64,000 nt of DNA from Gammaproteobacteria bacterium (GTDB taxonomy: Bacteria > Pseudomonadota > Gammaproteobacteria > JADZEE01), in contig JADZEE010000001.1 of NCBI GenBank assembly GCA_020850735.1, forward strand, positions 124,001 to 188,000, given 5' to 3'. Made by a program: the position numbers and the translations under genes. Positions 40,127 to 47,762 of this stretch are shown here, in pieces. Numbering within the stretch: position 1 is the stretch's first letter; the number at the start of each line of letters is the position of its first letter. The notes beneath the pieces are model-generated. The model was not told the DNA's origin. It did not search any database and was given only the letters and a program-made list of their open reading frames with translations.

Positions 40127-40137
40127 TTGTCTGACAG
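40127..40137. promoter_or_regulatory. Operator TTGTCTGACAG before the Rieske gene
   Basis: Ten of eleven bases agree with the perfect site at 37498-37508. It lies 41 bases upstream of the Rieske oxygenase start codon, the right place for repression of that gene by the neighbouring GntR-family protein. Confidence 0.65.
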
Positions 40138-40178
40138 CGTAGGCCGGCGCGACCCGCCCGGGCAAGGAGAAACGATCC

Positions 40179-41330
40179 ATGCCACACCCCCCCCTGGTCG
40201 ACCCCGCGGTGGTGAGCAGATGCGCCATCTACCCCGGCTACGTCGAAGCCAAGCTCGGTTTTCGCAATCACTGGTATCCGACTGTTTTTTCCCACGAGCT
40301 GGCGGAGGGCGGTTACGTTTCCCATCCCATCCTCGGTGACCGCTTGCTGCTCGCCCGCGTCGACGGCCGTGCGTACGCCGTGCGCGACCGCTGCGTGCAC
40401 CGCGGCGTGCCGTTCTCGCGCAAGCCCGAATGCTACCGCAAGGGCACGCTGACCTGCTGGTACCACGGTTTCACCTTCGATCTCGAGTCCGGCATGCTCG
40501 TCGACATCATCACCGATCCCGGCAGCCGCCAGATCGGCCGCCTGCGGATCGCCCGTTTTCCGGTGATCGAGGCCAAGGGCATCGTGTTCGTGTTCCTGGG
40601 CGATGCCGAGCCGCCGCCGCTCGCCCACGACGTGCCGCCGATGTTTCTGGACGACGATCTCGCCGTGCGCGGCGTGCGCCAGAGCGTCGGCAGCAACTGG
40701 CGGGTCGGCTGTGAGAACGGTTTCGATTCCACCCACGTGTTCATCCACAAGGACTCGGTGCTGGTCGAAGGCAACGATCTCGCGCTGCCGCTCGGTTTCC
40801 GCCCGACCGGTCCGCGTGCCTTCGAAGTGGTCGAGGCCGCGGACGGACCCAGGGGCGTGTACGATCTGCTCGGTGAGCACTCCGAGCCGATCTTCGAAGG
40901 CAAGGTACTGGGCGAGACCGTGCTGCACGGTCATCTCGGTCAGACCCGGGTCGCCTACAACATTTCCATCTGGCTGCCGGGCGTGCTGCGTGTTCACCCG
41001 TGGCCGGATCCGAGCCTGACACAGTTTGAATGGTACGTGCCCATCGACGCGGACCGGCACTTCTATGTGCAGACGCTCGGGCGCAGGGTCGCCAACGCCG
41101 AAGAGGAAGCGCGGTTTGCGGCCGAATTCGATTCCAAGTGGCGCACCCTCGCTCTCGCCGGCTTCAACGACGATGACATCTGGGCCCGCGAGGCGCAGCA
41201 GGAGTTCTACCGCCATGACGAGGCCTGGCTGGAGGAGCGCCTGTTCGAGCCGGACAACAACATCATCCAGTGGCGCAAACTCGCCAGCCGCTACAACCGC
41301 GGCATCCAGCAGCGCGCGCACCTGTTCTGA
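40179..41330 (+). CDS. Rieske non-heme iron oxygenase, carbazole 1,9a-dioxygenase CarAa-like
   Basis: 383 residues. The N-terminus YPGYVEAKLGFRNHWYPTVF matches CarAa (GWxPYVDAKLGFRNHWYP) strikingly well, as recalled from memory. The Rieske cluster motif is DRCVHRG ... LTCWYHGFTFD (C-x-H, C-x2-H). The catalytic domain has NGFDSTHVFIHKDSVLV with the iron-binding His pair, NDLALPLGFRP, ISIWLPGVLRVHPWP, QFEWYVPIDADRHFY, and FNDDDIWAREAQQEFY. The length equals CarAa. It is a single-component-type (alpha only) terminal oxygenase and needs a ferredoxin and reductase, not present in the window. AAGGAGA fixes ATG 40179. Angular or lateral dioxygenation of an aromatic heterocycle is the likely reaction. 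Confidence 0.88.
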   Translation: MPHPPLVDPAVVSRCAIYPGYVEAKLGFRNHWYPTVFSHELAEGGYVSHPILGDRLLLARVDGRAYAVRDRCVHRGVPFSRKPECYRKGTLTCWYHGFTFDLESGMLVDIITDPGSRQIGRLRIARFPVIEAKGIVFVFLGDAEPPPLAHDVPPMFLDDDLAVRGVRQSVGSNWRVGCENGFDSTHVFIHKDSVLVEGNDLALPLGFRPTGPRAFEVVEAADGPRGVYDLLGEHSEPIFEGKVLGETVLHGHLGQTRVAYNISIWLPGVLRVHPWPDPSLTQFEWYVPIDADRHFYVQTLGRRVANAEEEARFAAEFDSKWRTLALAGFNDDDIWAREAQQEFYRHDEAWLEERLFEPDNNIIQWRKLASRYNRGIQQRAHLF

Positions 41331-41348
41331 GCGTCCGCGGTCGGGCAA

Positions 41349-42140
41349 TCAGCCGGCGTGCGCGAGGATCCAGTCGACGGCCGCTGGAAAATCCTCCACC
41401 ACCATCGTCGGCGCCGGCGCAATGGTCGCTTCTGCGCCGGCGACGTATTTGCCCGTGCGCACGAGCAGGCCGTGCATGCCGCCGGCCATGGCACCGGCTA
41501 CGTCGGCTTCCACGTCGTCGCCAACCATGATCGCCACGCCCGCTGCGCAGCCGAGGCTGCGCAGCGCGCTCGCGTAGAAATCGGGTGAGGGCTTGCCGAA
41601 TACCCGCGCCCGGCAGCCGCTGGCGTACTCCAGCGCGTGCACGAACGGCCCTGCGTCCAGGCTGAGCCCGCCGTCGGCATCGCGAAAACTGCGGTTGGCG
41701 GCGAGGGCGAACAGCTCGGCACCGGCGACGAGGTGGCGGAACGCGGTGTTCAGACTGGCGTAGTCGAAGGCCTCGCCGGCGTCGCCGACGACGACCGCCG
41801 CCGGTGGCGTGCCGGCCGGAATACCGGCGAGATCCTCGCGCAGCGCGGGGTGCACGAGCAGGTGCGCGCTCATCCCCTGCGCCGTCAGGTGCGCGCGCAC
41901 GGCGGTCGCCGGCACGAACAACTCTCCGGCGGCCACCTCGATGTCCATGGCCGCCAGTCGCGTGCAGATCGTTCGCCGGCTGCTGCGGGTGGTGTTGGTG
42001 AGAAAGCGCACCGGTAACGCCGCGCGCAGCCGTGCGAGCGCGCCGACGGCCCCGGGCAGCGCCCGTTCGCCGACGTAGAGCACGCCGCCGATATCCAGCA
42101 GCACGCCGCGGATCACCAGGGTCTGCACAGTTGCCGGCAT
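41349..42140 (-). CDS. HAD-IIA phosphatase, LHPP-like
   Basis: 263 residues. VLLDIGGVLYVGERALPGAV is the nucleophile motif; as in human LHPP (LLDISGVLY), the usual second Asp is replaced by Gly. FLTNTTRSSRRTICTRLAAM, VVVGDAGEAFDYASLNTAFR, DAGPFVHALEYASGCRARVF and GKPSPDFYASALRSLG match LHPP closely, and MVGDDVEADVAGAMAGGMHG holds the metal site. LHPP acts on phospholysine, phosphohistidine and pyrophosphate in vitro. The ATG is 10 bases from the divergent MFS start if that gene begins at 42150. It is convergent with the Rieske gene. Confidence 0.85.
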   Translation of the reverse strand: MPATVQTLVIRGVLLDIGGVLYVGERALPGAVGALARLRAALPVRFLTNTTRSSRRTICTRLAAMDIEVAAGELFVPATAVRAHLTAQGMSAHLLVHPALREDLAGIPAGTPPAAVVVGDAGEAFDYASLNTAFRHLVAGAELFALAANRSFRDADGGLSLDAGPFVHALEYASGCRARVFGKPSPDFYASALRSLGCAAGVAIMVGDDVEADVAGAMAGGMHGLLVRTGKYVAGAEATIAPAPTMVVEDFPAAVDWILAHAG

Positions 42141-42149
42141 GCATTTAGT

Positions 42150-43442
42150 ATGGCTGCATCGGTACACGACTGCAGTGACACGACGACGAAGGACAGGCAC
42201 CGGGACGTGATCGGGATCTTCCGCGGCTGGTATGTGGTGGCCGGCACGTTCCTGGTGCTGTTCATCGCGTTCGGCGTCAACTACTCCTTCGGCGTGTTCT
42301 TCGAAGCGCTGGCCACTGACTTTACCGCCACGCGCGCTTCGGTCTCGTTCGTGTTTTCACTGGCTGTGTTCCTGATTTTCGCCGTCGGTGCCGGTAGCGG
42401 CGCGCTCGCCGATCGGCTCGGTCCCCGGCCGGTCGCGCTCACGGGTGTCGCGTGCATTACGGTCGGTTTACTGGCGGCAAGCCGCGCCCAGTCGCTCGGT
42501 ACGGTCGGCCTGTGCTACGGGCTGGGCGCGGGTGTGGGCGCCGGGCTCGCCTACGTGCCGGCCGTGGGCGCCGTGCAACGCTGGTTCGTGCGCCGGCGCG
42601 GGCTCGCGTCCGGGTTCGCCGTCACCGGCATCGGTGTGGGCACGCTGTTGCTGCCACTGGCGACACACGCGCTCGTCGACGGTCACGGCTGGCGCGTCAC
42701 CATGGTGGTGCTGGCGGCCGTGACCGCGACGCTGGGCGGCGCCGGTGCGGTGCTGCTCGTCGCCGAGCCGGCGCGGCTCGGCCTGCATCCGGATGGCGAA
42801 TCGGGGCTGCCCGCGGCAGGCCACCCTGACCGCGGCCCAGACTGGGTCGCGGCGATCCGGTCGGCACCGTTCCTGCAACTGTACGCGGCGCAGACGCTGA
42901 CTACGCTCGGTTTGTTCATCCCTTTCGTGCACGTCGTACCGTACGCCGAGGATGCCGGTCTCGGACGCGATGCGGGCGTTGCGGCACTCGCCCTGATCGG
43001 CGTCGGCAGCACCTGCGGGCGCTTCCTGCTCGGCGGTCTTGCCGATCGCGCCGGTCGCCGGCCGACGCTGGCCGCGCTGTTCGCCGGTATCGGTGTCAGC
43101 ATGCTGCTGTGGTCGCAAGCACGGGATCTGCTGGCGCTGCTGGTATTCGCACTGCTGTTCGGGACCTGCTATGGCGGCTACGTGGCGCTCATTCCCGCGC
43201 TCACCGCGGATTTCTTTCCGGGCCGCAACATCGGCGCGATCATCGGTGCGCAATACACGGCGGCGGGTGCGGGCAGCCTGGCGGGGCCGGTGCTGGCCGG
43301 GCTGGCCTACGACCTCGGCGCCGGTTACGCGCTGCCGCTCACCGCCGCCGCGGCGCTCGCCGTGGCGGGCGCAGTGCTGGTGTGGCGGTTGCCCGATCCC
43401 GGCGCGTGGCGTGCCCGGCGGGCTTACCTTGCCGGCGCCTGA
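42150..43442 (+). CDS. MFS transporter (monocarboxylate/oxalate-formate-like)
   Basis: 430 residues from ATG 42150; GTG 42207, 11 bases after AAGGACAGG and directly before IGIFRGWYVVAG, is a good alternative start. Twelve transmembrane helices of the MCT/OFA-like major facilitator group: GWYVVAGTFLVLFIAFGVNY, then SVSFVFSLAVFLIFAVGAGS, GALADRLGPRPVALTG (A-loop), RRRGLASGFAVTGIGVGTLL and DRAGRRPTLAALFAG. Near a catabolic cluster such carriers usually import an organic acid; the substrate is not identified. Confidence 0.87.
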   Translation: MAASVHDCSDTTTKDRHRDVIGIFRGWYVVAGTFLVLFIAFGVNYSFGVFFEALATDFTATRASVSFVFSLAVFLIFAVGAGSGALADRLGPRPVALTGVACITVGLLAASRAQSLGTVGLCYGLGAGVGAGLAYVPAVGAVQRWFVRRRGLASGFAVTGIGVGTLLLPLATHALVDGHGWRVTMVVLAAVTATLGGAGAVLLVAEPARLGLHPDGESGLPAAGHPDRGPDWVAAIRSAPFLQLYAAQTLTTLGLFIPFVHVVPYAEDAGLGRDAGVAALALIGVGSTCGRFLLGGLADRAGRRPTLAALFAGIGVSMLLWSQARDLLALLVFALLFGTCYGGYVALIPALTADFFPGRNIGAIIGAQYTAAGAGSLAGPVLAGLAYDLGAGYALPLTAAAALAVAGAVLVWRLPDPGAWRARRAYLAGA

Positions 43443-43452
43443 GGGCTGCGGC

Positions 43453-43980
43453 TCAGCGTGCAGGGCGGCTGCGGCGCTGCTCGAGCACGGAAACCAGGGC
43501 CGGCATGGCGGCCAGGATCTCGTCGATGAGCTGCGCCGCGTAGTTACGGCAGGCGACCGGCTCGCTTTCCCAGAACGCAACCGCCTCGTGAACGTCGAGC
43601 AGCGGCTCGCTGCGGCCGTAGCAGATCTCCTTGAACAGCGGCACGTGCCGATCGAAAACGCGGGCGATGAAGTCGCGGTGATCGGTGCTCATGGCAATGA
43701 CCAGCCCGCTGCCTTCGAGCAACGCGGCCGTCAGCCGCCGCGGCGCGTGCTTGCCGGCGTCGATACCGCGTTTTCTCAGCAGCTTCGTGATCATGGGACT
43801 CGCGCGGGTCTCGCCCGCCTCGGTACCGGCCGAGCCGACGCTCAGTGTGGCCTGCTTTCCGAGGGCATGGCGCAAGCCGTACTCCGCGGTGACGCTGCGG
43901 AACAGGTTGCCCGAGCACACGAACAGGACGGCCGGCGGGTCGTCGCCGCGCGGGTGGTCGAGATGGCGGGCGTAGCGCAA
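43453..43980 (-). CDS. Low-molecular-weight protein-tyrosine-phosphatase-like protein
   Basis: 175 residues from TTG 43980. VLFVCSGNLFRSVTAEYGLR holds the C-x5-R P-loop (CSGNLFRS). SAGTEAGETRASPMITKLLR and VIAMSTDHRDFI are the next conserved parts; the general-acid region is LLDVHEAVAFWESEP instead of the usual DP. It could dephosphorylate a protein Tyr-P or act as an arsenate reductase relative. The start is 17 bases after the MsrB stop, so the two are co-transcribed. No other reasonable start is in frame. Confidence 0.78.
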   Translation of the reverse strand: MRYARHLDHPRGDDPPAVLFVCSGNLFRSVTAEYGLRHALGKQATLSVGSAGTEAGETRASPMITKLLRKRGIDAGKHAPRRLTAALLEGSGLVIAMSTDHRDFIARVFDRHVPLFKEICYGRSEPLLDVHEAVAFWESEPVACRNYAAQLIDEILAAMPALVSVLEQRRSRPAR

Positions 43981-43996
43981 TGGCCTTGCGGGGTGA

Positions 43997-44557
43997 TCAG
44001 GCCGTAGCCGTCGGGATGAAACGCAGCGCGAGGCCGTTGTTGCACCAGCGCTGGCCGGTGGGTTGCGGGCCGTCGTCAAAGACGTGGCCCTGGTGTCCCG
44101 AGCACTTCACGCAATGGTACTCGGTGCGCGGCCAGACGAGCTTGTAGTCGGTCCGGGTGGCGACGTGGTCCGGGATGGTGGTGAAAAAGCTCGGCCAGCC
44201 CGTACCGCTGTCGAACTTCATCGCCGAGGTGAACAGCGGCAGGCTGCACGCGGCGCACACGAACACGCCCTGGCGCTTCTCGTCGTTGAGCGCACTGGAG
44301 TAGGGGCGTTCGGTGTCTTCCTCGAACAGCACCGCATAGGCGCGGCGACCGAGCTGGTCGCGCCAGGCGCGTTCGGTCTTGCGCACCTGGTCGGTCGTGG
44401 TCGCCACGTCGGCGCCCGGGGCGAGCAGCGACTGCCAGTTCGCCTGCAATCGCTCGATCGCGAACATGTCCGGACCGGCGCCAGCGGCGGCCCGCACGAG
44501 CGCCAGTGGGCTCAGGAAACCGGCGGGTACGCCCGCCAGGAAGCTGCGCCTGCGCAT
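43997..44557 (-). CDS. msrB: Exported peptide methionine sulfoxide reductase B
   Basis: 186 residues. The N-terminus MRRRSFLAGVPAGFLSPLAL looks like a Tat or Sec signal, unusual for MsrB. The catalytic domain has zinc CxxC pairs (CAACSLPLF and CVKCSGHQGHVFDDGPQPTG), FDSGTGWPSFF, and QRWCNNGLALRFIP with the catalytic Cys. It reduces methionine-R-sulfoxide in exported proteins; a periplasmic or membrane electron donor would be needed. RBS GAGGTGAT before ATG 44557. Followed by the phosphatase gene. Confidence 0.92.
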   Translation of the reverse strand: MRRRSFLAGVPAGFLSPLALVRAAAGAGPDMFAIERLQANWQSLLAPGADVATTTDQVRKTERAWRDQLGRRAYAVLFEEDTERPYSSALNDEKRQGVFVCAACSLPLFTSAMKFDSGTGWPSFFTTIPDHVATRTDYKLVWPRTEYHCVKCSGHQGHVFDDGPQPTGQRWCNNGLALRFIPTATA

Positions 44558-44712
44558 GGGATCACCTCGCTGTGTGTATTCATAGAGCCTCACCGGGGTC
44601 GAAAGTTCGCACTTTTGCACCACGCTGCGCCCGCGCGGCTGCGTCCGTGGCAGGCCCGGTCTCCAGTGGCCGGCACGCCCCCGCAGCGCTTCTCGCGGGC
44701 CCGCCCGGCACT

Positions 44713-44739
44713 TCAAGAATTTCCGCCCGGCGCCGATAG
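44713..44739 (+). promoter_or_regulatory. Sigma-28 (FliA)-like promoter of motAB
   Basis: TCAAGAAT, 11 bases, GCCGATAG follows the sigma-28 consensus TAAAGTTT-N11-GCCGATAA with the correct spacer and seven of eight -10 bases. It ends 72 bases before the motA ATG. Confidence 0.78.
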
Positions 44740-44811
44740 GAAGCCCGGGTGATCGCGGAGCAGCAGCGTCGATCGCCGTCGTCATTGTGGTCGAAAACGG
44801 ACGGAGAGGAC

Positions 44812-45666
44812 ATGAACTTCCTGGTGGGTGCGCTCATCGTCATGGGCTGCGTCTTCGGCGGCTTCGTAATGTCGGGCGGCACGCTGCTGGCCCTGTGGCA
44901 TCCGACCGAGCTGTTGGTGATCGGCGGCGCGGCGACGGGGGCCTTCGTCATCGCCAACCCCGGCAAGCTCATCAAGAAGGTGTTCGGTGGCCTGGGTACC
45001 CTGTTCAAAGGCTCCAAGTGCAGCAAGCAACTGTACCTCGACGGACTCGGGCTCATGTTCGACCTTCTCACCAAGGCGCGCAAGGACGGCCTGATGGCGC
45101 TCGAGAACGACGTCGAGGAGCCCGAGCAGAGCCCCATCTTTCAGAAATATCCCAGAATCCTTGGCGATCACCACGTGGTCGAGTTCATCTGCGACTACCT
45201 GCGGCTGATGGTCAGCGGCAACATGAACGCCTTCGAGCTCGAGAACCTGATGGACGTGGAGCTCGAGACGCACCACGAGGAGGGCCACGCGGCGCCGAGC
45301 GCCGTGACGCGCGTCGCCGACGCCCTGCCCGGCTTCGGCATCGTCGCCGCGGTGCTCGGTATCGTCATCACCATGTCCTCGCTCACGGCCGGGCCGGAGG
45401 TGATCGGTCACAAGGTCGCCACCGCGCTGGTCGGCACCTTCCTCGGCATCCTGCTCGCCTACGGCTTCGTCGGCCCGATGTCGACCTTCCTCGAGCACGT
45501 CGCCAAGGACGAGGCGCAGTTCATCAAATGCCTGAAGACCTGCCTGGTGGCCTCGCTGCAGGGTTACGCGCCCCAGGTTGCGGTGGAGTTCGGGCGCAAG
45601 GCGATTTTCTCGACCGAGCGGCCGGGTTTCCGCGAGCTCGAGGATCACGTCAAGCGCAAGAACTGA
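44812..45666 (+). CDS. motA: Flagellar motor stator protein MotA
   Basis: 284 residues, four transmembrane helices: MNFLVGALIVMGCVFGGFVM near the start, LLVIGGAATGAFVIANPGKL, then the cytoplasmic loop (RKDGLMALENDVEEPEQSPI) that contacts FliG, and DALPGFGIVAAVLGIVITMS and KVATALVGTFLGILLAYGFV. Charged residues of the loop and PG/P turns are kept. With MotB it forms the proton channel. GGAGAGGA fixes ATG 44812; the longer frame is rejected. motB follows 30 bp later. Confidence 0.96.
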   Translation: MNFLVGALIVMGCVFGGFVMSGGTLLALWHPTELLVIGGAATGAFVIANPGKLIKKVFGGLGTLFKGSKCSKQLYLDGLGLMFDLLTKARKDGLMALENDVEEPEQSPIFQKYPRILGDHHVVEFICDYLRLMVSGNMNAFELENLMDVELETHHEEGHAAPSAVTRVADALPGFGIVAAVLGIVITMSSLTAGPEVIGHKVATALVGTFLGILLAYGFVGPMSTFLEHVAKDEAQFIKCLKTCLVASLQGYAPQVAVEFGRKAIFSTERPGFRELEDHVKRKN

Positions 45667-45696
45667 CGCCACCGATAGCACCGATCGCGGGAAACC

Positions 45697-46725
45697 ATGG
45701 CGATGCACGACCCAGCCCAGCCCATCATCGTCAAGAAAATCAAGAAGGGCGGGCATGCCCATCATGGCGGCGCCTGGAAGGTTGCGTTCGCCGACTTCGT
45801 GACGGCGATGATGGCCTTCTTCCTGCTACTGTGGCTGCTCGGCAACACTACCGACGAGCAGCGTCGGGGCATCTCCGATTACTTCAACGATCCGACCATC
45901 GTCGAGAACACGAGCGGCGCGAGTAATGCCGCCATCGACATGGGTGGTGGCATGAACATCCCCTCGGGTGCCGGCGAGAACCCCGACGAGCTGTTCCAGG
46001 CGCAGGGCGAGGTCTTCGACGCGGGCAAGCAATCCTTCGACGACGAGCCGAGCGAGGCCGAGCTCGCCGAACAGGCCGCCGAGGCGGACCGCCTGCGCCT
46101 CGAGCAGCTCAAGGACGAGCTCGAAGCGGCGATCGCGGCGTCCGAGCAGCTCGCGCAGTTCAAGGATCAGATCCTGCTCGACATCACTAGTGAAGGGCTG
46201 CGTGTCCAGATCGTCGACAAGGAGAACCGGCCGATGTTCGACCTGGGCAGCTCCCGGCTCAAGGACTACACCCGCGACATCCTGCGCGAGGTGGTGCAGG
46301 TCATCGACGCGGTGCCGAACCGCATCAGCATCTCCGGCCACACCGACCAGACCCCGTTCGCGGCGACCCGCGACGGTTACTCGAACTGGGAGCTGTCCGC
46401 GGATCGCGCCAATGCCGCGCGGCGCGAGTTCGTCGCCGCCGGCCTGCCGGAGGACAAGCTCGGCCGCATCGTCGGCCTGGCGTCCTCGGTGCTGTACGAC
46501 AAGAGTGATCCCTTCAGCCCGGCGAACCGTCGCATCAGCATCATCGTCATGAACCGCGAAGCCGAGGCCGAGCTGAACGGGGAGGGCGGGCCGGTCAGCG
46601 CCGACGTCCCGGCCGCGGGCGGGTCTGGCGCCCCGGATCCCGCTGCGGCGGCTGTGCCCGAGCCGGCCGGCACCGTCACGCCCGGACAACCCGCGCCGGC
46701 GCCCAAACCCCTGGCCGCCCACTGA
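45697..46725 (+). CDS. motB: Flagellar motor stator protein MotB
   Basis: 342 residues: basic N-terminus (IIVKKIKKGGHAHHGGAWKV), the single transmembrane helix AFADFVTAMMAFFLLLWLLG with the proton-binding Asp, plug and linker, and an OmpA-like peptidoglycan-binding domain (ISGHTDQTPFAATRDGYSNW, ADRANAARREFVAAGLPEDK). The C-terminal tail is Pro/Ala-rich and longer than usual. MotB anchors the stator in the cell wall. Co-transcribed with motA. Confidence 0.96.
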   Translation: MAMHDPAQPIIVKKIKKGGHAHHGGAWKVAFADFVTAMMAFFLLLWLLGNTTDEQRRGISDYFNDPTIVENTSGASNAAIDMGGGMNIPSGAGENPDELFQAQGEVFDAGKQSFDDEPSEAELAEQAAEADRLRLEQLKDELEAAIAASEQLAQFKDQILLDITSEGLRVQIVDKENRPMFDLGSSRLKDYTRDILREVVQVIDAVPNRISISGHTDQTPFAATRDGYSNWELSADRANAARREFVAAGLPEDKLGRIVGLASSVLYDKSDPFSPANRRISIIVMNREAEAELNGEGGPVSADVPAAGGSGAPDPAAAAVPEPAGTVTPGQPAPAPKPLAAH

Positions 46726-46737
46726 GCCGGCGCAGCA

Positions 46738-46766
46738 GGCGCGGTGATGGTTTCACAAACTCTCAG
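46738..46766 (-). repeat. Stop-codon-overlapping dispersed repeat, copy C
   Basis: On minus it reads CTGAGAGTTTGTGAAACCAT followed by CACCGCGCC, taken here as the closest to consensus. TGA (46765-46763) is the stop of the IYD-like gene. It lies between the convergent motB and IYD-like genes and could also act as a terminator. Confidence 0.75.
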
Positions 46767-47473
46767 CCCTGGTTCCACTGCAGGATATCGCCGATCGGCT
46801 TGCGCTCGAGCCTGGGGACCTGCGCGCCGGCGGCGGGAAAGCCGACCGGGAACAGCAGCACCGCGCTTTCATTCGGTGGCCGCCGGAGCAACTCATTGAG
46901 GAACTGCATCGGGTTCGGCGTATGGGTCAGGGTGACCAGCCCCATGTGATGTACCGCGCTGATGAACAAACCCGCGCAGATGCCCACGCTTTCCTCGACG
47001 TAGTAGTTCTTGCGCCGCGACCCGTCCGGCGCCACCCGGTACCGTTGCCGGAACAGCACCACTACCCAGGGCGCGTCCGTGATGTGGGTCTTGATCCAGT
47101 CCGTGCCGAGCGGCGCCAGCTCACGGCGCCATTCGTCGGTCATGCGTTCGGTGTAGGACTTGTACTCCTCGGCCTCGGCTTCGGCTCGTATGCGGGCCTT
47201 GAGCGCCGGATCGTCGATGACCACGAACTGCCACGGCTGCTGGTGCGCCCCGGAGGGCGCCGTGTTCGCGGTCCGGATCGCATACTCGATCAGCTCCCGC
47301 GGCACCGCTTCGGTCGAGAAATGACGCGTGGTTCGCCGCCGCGCGCACTCTTCGTACCAGGCCCGCGCGCGTGCCAGCATCTGCTCCGGCGGCAGGCGCG
47401 TGTACGCGAGCGGTTCGAATTCGACCGCGGGCAGATCGGGGAACAGGCGGCGGTATTCGGTGTCGCTGTGCAT
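46763..47473 (-). CDS. Nitroreductase-family flavoprotein, iodotyrosine-deiodinase-like
   Basis: 236 residues. RRRTTRHFSTEAVPRELIEY binds FMN, TANTAPSGAHQQPWQFVVID is the second motif. The substrate lid EYKSYTERMTDEWRRELAPL then WIKTH keeps the Glu, Tyr and Lys that bind the zwitterion of halotyrosine in mammalian IYD; THTPNPMQFLNELLRRPPNE and FPVGFPA complete the family pattern. The best inference is reductive dehalogenation of halotyrosine, though some IYD-like bacterial proteins have other roles. Start ATG 47473. The stop codon is in a dispersed repeat. Convergent with motB. Confidence 0.85.
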   Translation of the reverse strand: MHSDTEYRRLFPDLPAVEFEPLAYTRLPPEQMLARARAWYEECARRRTTRHFSTEAVPRELIEYAIRTANTAPSGAHQQPWQFVVIDDPALKARIRAEAEAEEYKSYTERMTDEWRRELAPLGTDWIKTHITDAPWVVVLFRQRYRVAPDGSRRKNYYVEESVGICAGLFISAVHHMGLVTLTHTPNPMQFLNELLRRPPNESAVLLFPVGFPAAGAQVPRLERKPIGDILQWNQG

Positions 47474-47731
47474 GGGCGCGGATCCAGGGTTCGTGACCGG
47501 ACGGACAGCGCCCGCATGTTAGCAGGCCGGCGCAAAACCATGCTCGCAAGTCGGCGACCGGCACACGGTCGTGCCGGCGTCCATCCGGCCCACACGCACC
47601 CGACGGATGGCGCGGGCAGGGGACCACATCGTCATCGCGGCAGGGTGCAAGAGCGCAGGGCAAATGTTTTCACCGTCCGGCCAGGCGACGCTGCGGCCGT
47701 TGTAAGCGGACAGTGGTCCCGACCGCTACCG

Positions 47732-47748
47732 GCCGCCGATCCGGCGGC
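47732..47748 (-). terminator. Hairpin after the first FHA-EAL gene
   Basis: GCCGCCG and CGGCGGC form a 7-bp stem with a 3-base loop, 15-31 bases beyond the stop codon. No T-run, so a weak terminator candidate. Confidence 0.4.
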
Positions 47749-47762
47749 GCGCTGCCCGGATC

